Below, piece by piece: positions 25,646 to 35,386 of a DNA stretch of 64,000 nucleotides. The position numbers and the translations under genes were made by a program. The stretch is taken from NCBI RefSeq assembly GCF_018449775.1, contig NZ_JAAVVB010000002.1, positions 372,001-436,000 of the forward strand, read 5' to 3'. The notes under the pieces were generated by a model. The model did no database searches and was not told the origin of the DNA. It worked only from the letters and a program-made list of their open reading frames with translations. The stretch's first letter is position 1; each line of letters opens with the position of its first letter. Source of the DNA: Mucilaginibacter sp. dw_454 (GTDB lineage: Bacteria > Bacteroidota > Bacteroidia > Sphingobacteriales > Sphingobacteriaceae).

Positions 25646-27553
25646 ATGAGCGATCAGATTAAACATGAATGCGGTGTGGCATTTATCCGCCTTTTAAAGC
25701 CACTGTCTTATTATCAGAAAAAATACGGTACAGCACTGTACGGCTTAAACAAGCTTTATCTTTTAATGGAAAAACAACATAACCGGGGCCAGGATGGTGC
25801 CGGGGTTGCTACCATTAAATTGGATGTTGCTCCGGGTAAGCGATACATTAGCAGGCACCGATCGATGGCATCAAATGCTGTTGCTGATATATTTGAGTAT
25901 ATCCAGAAAAAGTTTGCAGACATACAAAAGGAATCGCCAGAAAAAATGGCTGATACCGAATGGCTCAAAGAACACGTAAGCTTTACCGGCGAAGTGTTAT
26001 TGGGCCATTTACGTTATGGCACCCACGGCAAAAACAGTATTGAAAGCTGCCACCCGTTTCTGCGTCAAAACAACTGGATGACCCGTAACCTGGTTATTGC
26101 CGGTAATTTTAACATGACGAATGTTGATGAACTGCTGCAACAACTGTATGACCTTGGTCAGCATCCAAAAGAAAAAGCCGATACCGTAACTGTACTGGAA
26201 AAAATGGGCCACTTTATTGATACCGAAGTGCAGGGCCTGTTTGACCAATACAAACGCGAAGGGTTAGACGATAACGCCGAAATAAGCAAGCTGATAGCCA
26301 AGGATATGGATGTGGCCAAGATCCTGCGCAAATCTGCCCGTAATTGGGACGGCGGTTATACCATTGCCGGTATGCTTGGCCACGGCGACGCATTTGTAAT
26401 GCGCGACCCGGTAGGCATACGCCCGGCATATTACTATTATAACGATGAGATCGTCGTAGCTGCATCAGAACGCCCTGCTATCCAAACCGCTTTCAATATC
26501 CCTATTGAGGAAATTAAAGAAATTCGCCCCGGTCATGCCCTGATTGTTAAAAAGAATGGCAAGGTTACTGAAGATATGTTCAGTGAACCAAAGGAGAAGA
26601 AAGCATGTTCTTTTGAACGGATCTATTTCTCCAGAGGTAGCGACGCATCTATCTATCGCGAGCGTAAACAATTGGGCCGCTTACTTTGCCCGCAGATTCT
26701 GGATGCTGTAGATCACGACGTGAAAAATACCGTATTCTCTTACATACCTAACACTGCAGAAGTTGCTTTTTACGGCATGGTAGAAGGCGTACACAAATAC
26801 ATCAAAAAATATCAGCGCGATCGTCTATTAAATCGTGAGGATAAGATTAGTGAAGAAGAATTGACGGAAGTGCTTTGCATGGCGCCACGTGTTGAGAAGA
26901 TAGCTATCAAAGACGTTAAACTGCGCACCTTTATTACCCAGGACGCAGATCGTTCTGAAATGGTAGCCCATGTTTATGACACTACTTATGGTTTGATCAA
27001 AAATGGCACAGATACCCTGGTTGTTCTGGATGATTCTATTGTACGGGGTACAACGCTTAAGCAAAGTATCTTAAAGATATTAGACCGCTTAGGCCCTAAA
27101 AAAATAGTAGTGGTATCATCAGCACCACAGATCCGTTATCCGGATTGTTATGGTATTGATATGTCGCGTATGGGCGAGTTTGTTGCGTTTGAAGCTGCTA
27201 TCAGTTTATTGAAAGAACAAGGTAAAGAAGCTATTATTGCTGACGTTTACAAGCAATGCAAACTCAGTGATACATTGCCAAAAGAAGAGGCGATCAATCA
27301 TGTGAAAGCTATTTATGAGCCATTTACAGATCAGGAAATTTCTGATCGCATAGCACAGATTATCACACCAAAAGAAATTAAGTGCGAAGTACAGGTTATA
27401 TACCAAACGCTGGATAACTTACATAAAGCCTGCCCTGACCATACCGGCGACTGGTATTTCTCTGGCGATTTCCCTACTCCGGGTGGTAACAAAGTGGTAA
27501 ACCGCGCATTTGTTAACTGGATGGAAGGTAAGAATCAAAGAGCTTATATGTAG
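25646..27553 (+). CDS. purF: Amidophosphoribosyltransferase, long PurF-type
   Basis: The 635-residue protein begins with a class II glutaminase domain whose Cys9 (HECGVAF) would be the nucleophile after limited trimming, with NRGQDGAG further in. The C-terminal phosphoribosyltransferase domain has the PRPP loop VVLDDSIVRGTT near 460. It would make 5-phosphoribosylamine, the first step of purine synthesis. It is about 130 residues longer than E. coli PurF, with extra segments in the middle and at the C-terminus. Bacteroidota often have a second, shorter PurF, so this may be a paralogue with a shifted role. Confidence 0.8.
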   Translation: MSDQIKHECGVAFIRLLKPLSYYQKKYGTALYGLNKLYLLMEKQHNRGQDGAGVATIKLDVAPGKRYISRHRSMASNAVADIFEYIQKKFADIQKESPEKMADTEWLKEHVSFTGEVLLGHLRYGTHGKNSIESCHPFLRQNNWMTRNLVIAGNFNMTNVDELLQQLYDLGQHPKEKADTVTVLEKMGHFIDTEVQGLFDQYKREGLDDNAEISKLIAKDMDVAKILRKSARNWDGGYTIAGMLGHGDAFVMRDPVGIRPAYYYYNDEIVVAASERPAIQTAFNIPIEEIKEIRPGHALIVKKNGKVTEDMFSEPKEKKACSFERIYFSRGSDASIYRERKQLGRLLCPQILDAVDHDVKNTVFSYIPNTAEVAFYGMVEGVHKYIKKYQRDRLLNREDKISEEELTEVLCMAPRVEKIAIKDVKLRTFITQDADRSEMVAHVYDTTYGLIKNGTDTLVVLDDSIVRGTTLKQSILKILDRLGPKKIVVVSSAPQIRYPDCYGIDMSRMGEFVAFEAAISLLKEQGKEAIIADVYKQCKLSDTLPKEEAINHVKAIYEPFTDQEISDRIAQIITPKEIKCEVQVIYQTLDNLHKACPDHTGDWYFSGDFPTPGGNKVVNRAFVNWMEGKNQRAYM

Positions 27554-27591
27554 CCCAAACACCCATGAAGGGGAGTCAAATATTAAAGCTA

Positions 27592-27629
27592 AAAAGCCAT
27601 TATCAATGTTGATAATGGCTTTTCTTTTT
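27592..27629 (+). terminator. Intrinsic terminator after the PurF-type gene
   Basis: A perfect 14-base stem AAAAGCCATTATCA / TGATAATGGCTTTT with a four-base loop is followed by CTTTTT. The rest of the 229-base gap up to 27782 shows nothing recognisable. Confidence 0.85.
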
Positions 27630-27782
27630 AGCGCCAATCACAGTACGTTAACGCACATTTGTTGTATCAAAAACGAACAATTGCTGTATGTCTTATTTTT
27701 ATATTTGTTTGATAATGAGATTTTTATCTTGGTGGCATCTTAATGGTCAGGTAGAACATGTAAACTTTTAATTTATAGGGTC

Positions 27783-30194
27783 ATGTTTAAAAACTATTTA
27801 AAAGTATCGCTTCGTTTTTTATTAAAGAATCGATTTTTTAGTTTAATCAATATCGTAGGTTTAGCTATCGGTACTTTATGTTGTATGTATATATTGTTGT
27901 ACGTGCAGGAACAGTATAGTTATGACCATCATCATAAAGATGCCAAAAATATTTACCGTATTACTACGTCCACCACCTTTGCCGGCGATTCAAAAAATAT
28001 GGCTACCGCATCGCCGCCCATAGCATCAGCAATGAAAAGTGATTTCCCGGAGGTAATACAGTATACCCGCGTCATTCGCACTTTAGGTATAAAAGAACAC
28101 TTAATCAGCTACCAGGAAAAGTCATTCTACGAAGAAGGGGCCTTTATGGTCGATTCTACTTTTTTTGATGTATTTACCTATCATTTTGTAAAAGGATCGC
28201 CATCAAACGCATTGACAGAGGTTAATTCCATCATATTATTAAAACCAGTTGCAGATAAGCTTTTTGGCAAAGTAGATCCTATTGGTAAAGTAATTACTAT
28301 GGATGATGCCGACGGGAAAAATAATTTCAGGGTAACAGGTGTGGTTGATGAAAGCGCAGGCAAATCGCAATTATCGGCAAATATGTTTATCCGCATTAAC
28401 AGAAATGGATATGGTGGCAACATGCTGACTAACAACTCCTGGGCAGGTAATAATTTCGCACAATCATTCGTCAAACTGCGTGCCGGAGCGAGCGCTAGCG
28501 CGCTGGAGAAAAAGTTACCGGCATTTTTAGATAAGTATGGTAAGGAGCAGTTGAAAAGCACGGGAATGACCAAAGTATTACACTTGCAGCCGCTATTAAC
28601 TATTCATACCACGACTGGATATGAGGCGGAGGAAGGAAAAATTACAAGCTCTTCCTTTTTATATGTGTTAATTTTAATAGCTGTATTGATTCAGGTTATT
28701 GCCTGCATCAATTTTATGAATCTATCAACTGCAAGGGCGTCAAAGAGAGCCAAAGAGGTTGGTGTAAGAAAAGTTATAGGCGCCGGAAAATACGACTTGA
28801 TAACCCAGTTTTTAGGTGAGTCTTTTTTGCTTGCTTTTATTAGTGTGGTAATAGCCCTGCCATTATTATGGCTGGTATTGCCTTATTTAAATCAAATTAC
28901 ACAGGCAAATATCCAACTGACGCTTTTAAGTAACCCAACGTTGTGGTTAATGCTTCTGGCGCTAGTATTGATTACCGGTTTGGTCGCTGGTAGCTATCCG
29001 GCATTTTATATGTCGGCTTTTATGGCTATTAAAGTTATCAAAGGGAACTTTAATAACCAGGTTTCGGCGTCAGGCTTACGGCGTTCATTGGTGGTGTTTC
29101 AATTTGTTATATCTATTATCCTTATAACGGGAATAATCATTATTTACAGCCAGTTAAATTATATTAAAAACCGTGACCTGGGTTTTAATAAAGACCAACA
29201 AATTATCCTGACCTTTCATACCAATGAAACTCAGAAGAGAATGGACGCTTTAGCTATCGATCTTCAGCAACTGTCGGAAGTAAGATCCATATCAAGAACC
29301 AGCAACACGTTTGGCGCCAACGAATATTTTGATTGGGAGGTATATTTACCAGGTACTAACCCGGCGGAAGGCATCGATCAGCAAAATTTATATACCGACG
29401 AAAATTTTGTCAAGACGATGGGTGTCAAAATAATAGGCGGGAGAGATTTTATGAAAAATGATTCGGGCAAAGTGCTAATCAACGAAACTTTAGCTAAGCG
29501 CCTGGCAATTAACCCGGTTAAAGCTTTGGGTACCAAACTACTTGCCCAGGATGATAGAAAATATGAAATAGCCGGTGTTGTAAAAGACTTTAATTATAAA
29601 TCCTTACATGACAACCTGAGCGCTTTTATGATCATCTACGCCCCGAAGGCCAATGAGGTGAATAGTTTGATTATTAACACTAACAGCAAAAATTACGAGT
29701 CGTTTTTAGCAAACGTGCAAAGGATATGGCATAAAAACTTGCCTCAAACCCCGTTTGACTATACTTTTATGACTGACAAAATGCAAAAGGCTTATGAAAC
29801 AGATATTGTTTTATCGCACATTATCAATTCGTTTACGCTAATAGCAATCTTAATATCGTGCCTTGGCCTGTTTGGATTAGCTGCCTTTAGTGCAGAGCAG
29901 CGTAACAAAGAAATTGGTATCAGAAAGGTATTAGGTGCGAGTGTATCGGGTATTGTACACCTGTTATCAAAAGACTTTTTAAAATTGGTTATCATTTCTT
30001 TTGTGATTGCATCACCTATCACTTGGTGGGCAATGAATAAATGGTTGCAGGCATTTGTTTATCGCGTTAATATCAGTTGGTGGATGTTTGCTATGTCTGG
30101 AGTTATAGCCATCATAATAGCATTATTTACCGTTAGTTTCCAGGCTTTTAAGGCAGCAATCGCAAATCCGGTTAAGAGTTTAAAGTCAGAGTAG
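27783..30194 (+). CDS. MacB/FtsX-type ABC transporter permease
   Basis: The 803-residue protein has two FtsX modules. An N-terminal membrane helix (FSLINIVGLAIGTLCCMYILL) precedes a large periplasmic domain, three helices lie near 285-420 (with ASKRAKEVGVRKVIGA), a second periplasmic domain follows, and three helices end the protein (EQRNKEIGIRKVLGAS). The repeated E-IGVRKV/E-IGIRKV loops contact the ATPase. No ATP-binding gene is adjacent, as is common for this expanded Bacteroidota family, so the partner must be elsewhere. Export of peptides, drugs or lipoproteins is possible. Confidence 0.88.
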   Translation: MFKNYLKVSLRFLLKNRFFSLINIVGLAIGTLCCMYILLYVQEQYSYDHHHKDAKNIYRITTSTTFAGDSKNMATASPPIASAMKSDFPEVIQYTRVIRTLGIKEHLISYQEKSFYEEGAFMVDSTFFDVFTYHFVKGSPSNALTEVNSIILLKPVADKLFGKVDPIGKVITMDDADGKNNFRVTGVVDESAGKSQLSANMFIRINRNGYGGNMLTNNSWAGNNFAQSFVKLRAGASASALEKKLPAFLDKYGKEQLKSTGMTKVLHLQPLLTIHTTTGYEAEEGKITSSSFLYVLILIAVLIQVIACINFMNLSTARASKRAKEVGVRKVIGAGKYDLITQFLGESFLLAFISVVIALPLLWLVLPYLNQITQANIQLTLLSNPTLWLMLLALVLITGLVAGSYPAFYMSAFMAIKVIKGNFNNQVSASGLRRSLVVFQFVISIILITGIIIIYSQLNYIKNRDLGFNKDQQIILTFHTNETQKRMDALAIDLQQLSEVRSISRTSNTFGANEYFDWEVYLPGTNPAEGIDQQNLYTDENFVKTMGVKIIGGRDFMKNDSGKVLINETLAKRLAINPVKALGTKLLAQDDRKYEIAGVVKDFNYKSLHDNLSAFMIIYAPKANEVNSLIINTNSKNYESFLANVQRIWHKNLPQTPFDYTFMTDKMQKAYETDIVLSHIINSFTLIAILISCLGLFGLAAFSAEQRNKEIGIRKVLGASVSGIVHLLSKDFLKLVIISFVIASPITWWAMNKWLQAFVYRVNISWWMFAMSGVIAIIIALFTVSFQAFKAAIANPVKSLKSE

Positions 30195-30212
30195 ATTAGA
30201 CCCCAAATTGCC

Positions 30213-30644
30213 TCAATGATGATCTAAATGCTTCCAGTTTAGCTGGCACCATTCGCCCGCTTTAAAAGTTTTGAAGTAGGGGTGGGGATATTTTACCAGG
30301 CTGGGTTCGCCGTTATCAAGCGCGGTTTTTATAATGTCTAAAAAGTCTTCTTTTGCTTCATCGAAGTTACAGTCGTGATATATCCGCAATTTGTAAAAAC
30401 TTGGTATGTGGCGGTCAAATTGATCAACCTTTAATAAGCGCCTCTTGGCAATGTTCCCCAATAAAATGCCGATCTGGTGCCGGTAGCACCTGGTCTTACC
30501 AAAAGCTATATTCATGCTGTTGGTACAATGCGTCATCATCTGCGCTGCATCCATCTTGCCCCACAACGGTTTCATGTGTGGTTGTAGTTGATTGATGCGA
30601 GCAACTAATTCGGCATTATCGTTGACATTGAAAATACTTTTCAT
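30213..30644 (-). CDS. DUF1569 (DinB-like) protein
   Basis: The 143-residue soluble protein contains MTHCTNSMNIAFG near 37-49 and the C-terminal AGEWCQLNWKHLDHH, both typical of DUF1569, a DinB/YfiT-like four-helix fold. Histidines in both motifs could bind a metal. Function unknown. It lies downstream of the lysE-type gene on the same strand with a 30-base gap, so it may be cotranscribed. Confidence 0.78.
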   Translation of the reverse strand: MKSIFNVNDNAELVARINQLQPHMKPLWGKMDAAQMMTHCTNSMNIAFGKTRCYRHQIGILLGNIAKRRLLKVDQFDRHIPSFYKLRIYHDCNFDEAKEDFLDIIKTALDNGEPSLVKYPHPYFKTFKAGEWCQLNWKHLDHH

Positions 30645-30674
30645 TAATTAATAAGAAAGCGGCGAAGATAATAG

Positions 30675-31328
30675 TTAAACCGTTGGCGCCGGGAAAACGA
30701 AGTGAGTTACCAATTTATCCAATAATATCAGCGACGCAATGATAAGCGCAGCTCCAGCCACTTCATTTAAGCGGTGTACAAACTTTTCAGATATGCGGTC
30801 GCGCAGTTTGTTGGCGTAAAAGGCTTTGGTGGTATCCAAACCAAATTGCACTACCAGGATGGTTAAAAACATAATGGCAATTTTAAAAGAGCGGTTATGT
30901 GTATCACTACGATAAATTGTGCTGGCAGTACCAATCACCGTGATCCAATGAAACAACAGTGTTGGGTTAAAAATGCACATCAAAAATCCCTTGAAAAAGT
31001 AGCCGGTGCGCTTAAGGCCGGTAGGCTGGGTATTGTCATAATTGACTTTAGCCTTTTTGATGATATACCTTATGCCGACGACAAACAGTATAATACTACC
31101 TATAACACCTGCAATAGTTTTAGTTTCGGTACTAACCTCGAAAAATTGAGAGCCAAATAATATCGAACCCACAAAAACCACATCGCTGCAAACCACGCCC
31201 AGTGCCATGAAAACACCTGCATGAAAACCGCGCTCGATACTGGTTTTAATCAATGCGAAAAATACCGGGCCTGTTAAAAATGTTAATACTATGCCAATCC
31301 CAATGCCCGAAATAACAGCTTCTATCAT
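30675..31328 (-). CDS. LysE-family amino-acid exporter
   Basis: The 217-residue membrane protein has six predicted helices. The first contains the family opening ISGIGIGIVLTFLTGPVFFALI, and the LMCIFNPTLLFHWITVIG segment carries the conserved NP of LysE/RhtB transporters. These export amino acids or homoserine lactone-like compounds by proton exchange. The specificity cannot be read. It is divergent from the FucP-like transporter, with a 162-base gap. Confidence 0.85.
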   Translation of the reverse strand: MIEAVISGIGIGIVLTFLTGPVFFALIKTSIERGFHAGVFMALGVVCSDVVFVGSILFGSQFFEVSTETKTIAGVIGSIILFVVGIRYIIKKAKVNYDNTQPTGLKRTGYFFKGFLMCIFNPTLLFHWITVIGTASTIYRSDTHNRSFKIAIMFLTILVVQFGLDTTKAFYANKLRDRISEKFVHRLNEVAGAALIIASLILLDKLVTHFVFPAPTV

Positions 31329-31490
31329 TAATCTGTAACCTTTGGTCAGTTTAAAGTATGCGAAGATGCGATTTTTATCGCTTATATAACGAAACTTTAA
31401 TGTGGTATGTTTATTAAATTAACGTAATAGAATTATAAAAAATAGTTATGTTAGTGCTCGAAAAACCAATTTCAACACAACCAATATATA

Positions 31491-33107
31491 ATGAAAGAAA
31501 ACAACACCAAAAGTTACGGATCGGCGCTATACACGCTGGTTACCGTATTTTTCTTTTGGGGCTTTTTAGCGGCCTCAAACGGTATTTTTATTCCTTTTTG
31601 TAAATCGCATTTTCACTTAACCCAATTCGAATCGCAGTTAATTGACTTTACTTTTTATGGTGGGTATTTTATAGGCTCGTTAATACTATACTTCGCTTCG
31701 CAAATTACCAGGGTTGATATTTTAAATAAATTAGGCTATAAAAATGGTATTGTTTTAGGGTTAATTATTTCTGCCGCCGGTGCTTTGGTTATGATACCTG
31801 CAGTAGCTACCGGTTCCTTCCTGTTCATACTGAGTTCATTTTTCATAATAGCTTTAGGCTTTTCCCTGCAACAAACGGCAGCCAACCCATTTGTGGTTGC
31901 GCTGGGTCCACCAGAGACAGGTTCAAATCGTTTGAATTTTGCCGGCGCTATTAACAACATCGGTGGCTTATTAGGCCCGGTGGTAGTTAGCATAGTTTTG
32001 TTTGGCACAGCCAAAGGCGCTGCTGATGCAAGCACTGTTAAACTTTCATCAATTGATACTTTGTATTATATTTTAGCAGGCTTATTTATTGCAGTTGCAG
32101 CTTTCTTTTATGTTTCTAAATTACCGGTTGTAACCACCGATGAAAAAATAGAGGCCAGCAAAAAGCCCACATTGCCGCTTATCATTATGTTTCTGGCCTT
32201 CTGTTTAATTATGATTGCCGATCAGTTAGCGAACATTACCCATGTTCCAAAAGCCGACTTTATTTATGCTGCTTTAGCCATTATCATCTTTACGCTGGTT
32301 GGTTCATTATTATCTGCTCAAAAAAATAAAGAGGGCTGGGGCGCTATGCAGTATCCGCAATTGATTTTGGGTATGATTGCTATTTTTACTTATGTGGGTA
32401 CCGAGGTAACTATCCAAAGTAACCTGGGCGCTTTGTTAAAAACTCCGTTATTTGGTGGTTTTACAGAGAACCAGATGTCACCATATATCTCGCTTTATTG
32501 GGGGAGTTTAATGATAGGCAGGTGGACTGGTTCTATCGGGGCTTTCAACTTATCAAAGACCACAAAAAACATACTTACACTGGTGGTTCCGTTCGCGGCA
32601 TTTGCAGGTATTTTATTAGTAAACAAGTCATCGGGTGTTGATGTAAGCAGTTTGTTTGTTTATGCAATAAGCATAGCTATCATGATTGTGGCATTCTACA
32701 TCGGCCAGCAAAAACCTGTGCGTACCTTGGTATCATTGGGTGTATTGGGTGTAATATTTATGTTGATAGGTTTATTCTCTACCGGCATGGTTGCGGTATT
32801 CGCTTTTATTAGCGGTGGCCTGTGCTGCTCAATTATGTGGCCTTCAATCTTCTCATTGTCTATCACAGGTCTGGGTAAATATACCGGCCAGGGTTCTGCA
32901 TTTCTGATCATGATGATCCTGGGCGGATCAATTATCCCACCGGTACAAGGCTTAATTGCCGATACTGTAGGCATTCACCAATCGTATGTTGTTCCGGTAA
33001 TAGGTTTTGCATACATCGTATTCTTCGCCTGGAAAGTACGCGTTGAGTTGATTAAACAAGGCATCAACATCGACCACGTACAAGTTGAAAAAGCAGGAGG
33101 GCATTAA
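31491..33107 (+). CDS. FucP-like sugar:proton symporter (MFS)
   Basis: The 538-residue major facilitator protein has 12-14 hydrophobic segments. It has the FucP/GluP signatures [19 protein letters not shown] in helix 1, [13 protein letters not shown] in helix 2 and [20 protein letters not shown] in helix 4. The family brings fucose, glucose, galactose or N-acetylglucosamine in with protons. It is longer than FucP (about 440) because of a hydrophobic middle insertion near 230-300. No sugar-catabolic gene is adjacent, so the substrate is open. Confidence 0.87.
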   Translation: MKENNTKSYGSALYTLVTVFFFWGFLAASNGIFIPFCKSHFHLTQFESQLIDFTFYGGYFIGSLILYFASQITRVDILNKLGYKNGIVLGLIISAAGALVMIPAVATGSFLFILSSFFIIALGFSLQQTAANPFVVALGPPETGSNRLNFAGAINNIGGLLGPVVVSIVLFGTAKGAADASTVKLSSIDTLYYILAGLFIAVAAFFYVSKLPVVTTDEKIEASKKPTLPLIIMFLAFCLIMIADQLANITHVPKADFIYAALAIIIFTLVGSLLSAQKNKEGWGAMQYPQLILGMIAIFTYVGTEVTIQSNLGALLKTPLFGGFTENQMSPYISLYWGSLMIGRWTGSIGAFNLSKTTKNILTLVVPFAAFAGILLVNKSSGVDVSSLFVYAISIAIMIVAFYIGQQKPVRTLVSLGVLGVIFMLIGLFSTGMVAVFAFISGGLCCSIMWPSIFSLSITGLGKYTGQGSAFLIMMILGGSIIPPVQGLIADTVGIHQSYVVPVIGFAYIVFFAWKVRVELIKQGINIDHVQVEKAGGH

Positions 33108-33111
33108 TGTG

Positions 33112-33220
33112 TAGTGATTGGAGATCAGTGATTAGAGATTAGGTTTGAATCTATTATTTTATAATCACTGATCTTTAGTCTTTTCAACTAATCAATAATC
33201 TCCAACCTCTAATCACTAAC
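33112..33220. repeat. TAATCACTAATC-type inverted repeat, family A copy 4
   Basis: Left-arm words TAGTGATTGGAGATCAGTG and GATTAGAGATTAGG face right-arm words AATCACTGATC, CAATAATCTCCAACC and CTCTAATCACTAA. This is the most complete copy, about 109 bases. It ends directly at the ATG of the deaminase gene at 33221. Confidence 0.75.
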
Positions 33221-33685
33221 ATGAAACCATCTTTCGATCATATCTTCATGAAACTGGCTACCGACCTTGCCCTTCGCTCGCATTGCGTGAAGGCTCATGT
33301 TGGGGCGGTTTTAACGCGAGATACAAGGATTATCTCTATAGGTTATAACGGCCCGCCTGCGGGTACGCATAATTGCGATGAAGAATGGCCTGAAACCGGC
33401 TGTGCCCGCGATTCAAAAGGCAGCTGCTCTTTAGCGTTACACGCTGAAGAAAATGCCATTTTATATGCGGTGAAAAGTGGCGCCAAGTTGGAGGGAGCTA
33501 CTCTCTATACAACCCTATCGCCATGTATTGCTTGCGCCAGGTTGATATTTTCGGCAGGGATAAAGCAGGTATATTTCAGTAAATCTTACGCTAAATATAA
33601 GGGCATCCCGAGCGATGAGGGTGTGGATTTTCTGAATAAGTTTGGTGTGCCTACCCTAATGTTGGAAGACGAGGAAGTAGTTTAA
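33221..33685 (+). CDS. Deoxycytidylate deaminase family protein (ComEB-like)
   Basis: The 154-residue zinc enzyme has the catalytic HAE motif (H74-A-E76) and the PCIAC cysteine pair (C102, C105). An additional CDEEWPETGCARDSKGSC segment gives the extra cysteines seen in dCMP deaminases. It converts dCMP to dUMP for thymidylate synthesis. The start codon lies directly at the end of a family A repeat, so the leader is unusual. It is convergent with the hypothetical gene after it. Confidence 0.9.
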   Translation: MKPSFDHIFMKLATDLALRSHCVKAHVGAVLTRDTRIISIGYNGPPAGTHNCDEEWPETGCARDSKGSCSLALHAEENAILYAVKSGAKLEGATLYTTLSPCIACARLIFSAGIKQVYFSKSYAKYKGIPSDEGVDFLNKFGVPTLMLEDEEVV

Positions 33686-33686
33686 A

Positions 33687-34184
33687 TTAGTCCAACCTCT
33701 TTATTTTTCTTTCCTCCAAAAGATCGTCAATGATAACGTCGATACCTGTGAGTCTTGTCGCCAGCTCGGCTATTGTTGTTTCCAGATTATTATCATCAAA
33801 TTTCACCCAACCTTCCATCAAAGTAAGCGGTCCAAATTTCGTGCTCACATTGGGCCATTGGCTTTCGGATGATTTGAATTTAGCTCTGAAAGCTTCTGCA
33901 AAATCACGGCTTTTAATTTTGTAGTCTTTAAGCTCTCTTAATTTTAAAGCGTGGATATTGTAGTACAATTTGTTTTGGGCGATACACCCATCACTCACCC
34001 AAACAGAAAAGAAAATAGCCTGCTTTGCTAACGAATGATTATACCAGGAAGGCTTTTGAACTTTTAAGCAAACAGAATCCAACCATACACCAACCCGTAG
34101 TTCCAGATTTTTTTCGGTAAAGAGTTGCTTATTTAATAGATCAACGCCTTTTTGAAATTTATCCAGGTAATAAGTGTTATCCAT
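33687..34184 (-). CDS. Hypothetical protein downstream of cmk
   Basis: This 165-residue soluble protein of mixed helix and strand is rich in aromatic and charged residues, and I do not recognise it. It has no signal peptide or membrane segment. ATG 34184 is preferred over the adjacent TTG. It begins 15 bases after the cmk stop on the same strand and so is probably cotranscribed with cmk. It ends one base from the convergent deaminase gene. Its composition is in line with its neighbours. Confidence 0.65.
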   Translation of the reverse strand: MDNTYYLDKFQKGVDLLNKQLFTEKNLELRVGVWLDSVCLKVQKPSWYNHSLAKQAIFFSVWVSDGCIAQNKLYYNIHALKLRELKDYKIKSRDFAEAFRAKFKSSESQWPNVSTKFGPLTLMEGWVKFDDNNLETTIAELATRLTGIDVIIDDLLEERKIKRLD

Positions 34185-34199
34185 CAATTTGCTAATTAA

Positions 34200-34883
34200 T
34201 TATTTAGCCGCAATTACAAATGGCATAACCAAGTCAATTGCCAGTTGCAATTGCTGTTCGGGGGTAAGATCGGTGTTATCCAGTATTATCGCATCATCGG
34301 CACGGGTAAGCGGGCTTTCTTCTCGGGTAGTATCCGCATAATCGCGATGAGCCAGATTCTCAAACACATCTTCCAGCGTCATGTCCGGATTGGTTGGCAA
34401 AAGCTCTTTATAACGTCGCTCTGCGCGGACTTTAGGATCAGCAGTCATGAACAGTTTGATTTGCGCATGTGGGAAAACCACAGTGCCAATATCACGGCCA
34501 TCCATCACCACATTTTTTAATTTACCCATGCGCTGCTGCTGGCGAACCATCTCTGTACGCACTTCTTTTATAGCGGCCACTTCGCTCACTTTATCTGACA
34601 CCGGCATCTGGCGAATCTCGGCCGAAACCTCTTCGTCATTTAAAGTAATATGTGTTTGGTAATCGCGCGAATGGAAATTGAGGTGGATGTTTTTTAAGGC
34701 CTCGGCTACCTGCTCATGATTTTTGCTATCTACCTTATTACGGATAAAATACAAGGCAACAGCGCGATACATGGCGCCGCTATCAACATAAATAAAATGG
34801 AGTTTTTTTGCCAGAGCTTTTGCTAAAGTGCTCTTGCCACACGATGAATATCCGTCGATAGCTACTACTATATTGCTGCTCAT
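34200..34883 (-). CDS. cmk: Cytidylate kinase
   Basis: The 227-residue NMP kinase has the P-loop GYSSCGKST at 11-19, the YVDSGAMYRAVALY segment and VMDGRDIGTVVFP, all hallmarks of CMP kinases. It phosphorylates CMP and dCMP, linking to the dCMP deaminase gene 500 bases away, although that gene is on the other strand. The length is normal. It is divergent from arfB. Confidence 0.95.
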   Translation of the reverse strand: MSSNIVVAIDGYSSCGKSTLAKALAKKLHFIYVDSGAMYRAVALYFIRNKVDSKNHEQVAEALKNIHLNFHSRDYQTHITLNDEEVSAEIRQMPVSDKVSEVAAIKEVRTEMVRQQQRMGKLKNVVMDGRDIGTVVFPHAQIKLFMTADPKVRAERRYKELLPTNPDMTLEDVFENLAHRDYADTTREESPLTRADDAIILDNTDLTPEQQLQLAIDLVMPFVIAAK

Positions 34884-34975
34884 AACGGGTACTAAGTTAG
34901 TAAAATTTGATATTTAATTGATAGGAGGGTGTCGCTGTTGATAATTTAAAAGATCAAACTTCATTACCTTTAGCC

Positions 34976-35386
34976 ATGAATTTTTCGAAAGACGACCTGC
35001 AGAAGGAAGTTAAATATAAAACTTCGCGTAGTGGCGGCGCGGGCGGACAGCATGTAAATAAAGTATCCAGCAAAGTCGAATTGCTGTTTTTGGTAAGCAC
35101 CTCGGCTTTATTCAACGACGATGAAAAAGAGCTGCTTAGTAAAAAGCTTGCTAATCGCTTAAATAAAGACGGCTATGTACAAGTTATTTGCGATGAAGAG
35201 CGCAGCCAATACCTCAACAAGGCCAAAGCATTAGACCGCTTGCTTAATTTGCTAACGCGATCACTGCAAGTTCAAAAACCACGAACAGCCACCAAACCCG
35301 GCAAAGCAGCCAAAGCCAGGCGCCTGGATGAGAAAAAGCAACAATCGGCCAGGAAAGAAGGCCGAAAAAGAAACTTCGACTATTAG
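34976..35386 (+). CDS. arfB: Ribosome-rescue peptidyl-tRNA hydrolase ArfB (YaeJ)
   Basis: The 136-residue protein has the GGQ loop (residues 23-25, in SGGAGGQHVNKVSSKVEL) of class I release factors without codon-recognition domains, and a basic C-terminal tail (KPGKAAKARRLDEKK) that would enter the empty mRNA channel of a stalled ribosome. It is complete. A TACCTTTA box ends three bases before the ATG. Its stop codon overlaps the convergent LpxR-like gene by 4 bases. Confidence 0.92.
   Translation: MNFSKDDLQKEVKYKTSRSGGAGGQHVNKVSSKVELLFLVSTSALFNDDEKELLSKKLANRLNKDGYVQVICDEERSQYLNKAKALDRLLNLLTRSLQVQKPRTATKPGKAAKARRLDEKKQQSARKEGRKRNFDY

Noticed and set aside
27510..27743. A 77-codon frame over the end of the PurF-type gene
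   Set aside because: It overlaps the PurF-type coding region and runs through the 14-base terminator stem, so it is a chance reading.
30213..31328. A two-gene system of LysE transporter and DUF1569 protein
   Set aside because: They are on the same strand with a 30-base gap, but nothing links their functions. Simple neighbourhood is enough to explain it.
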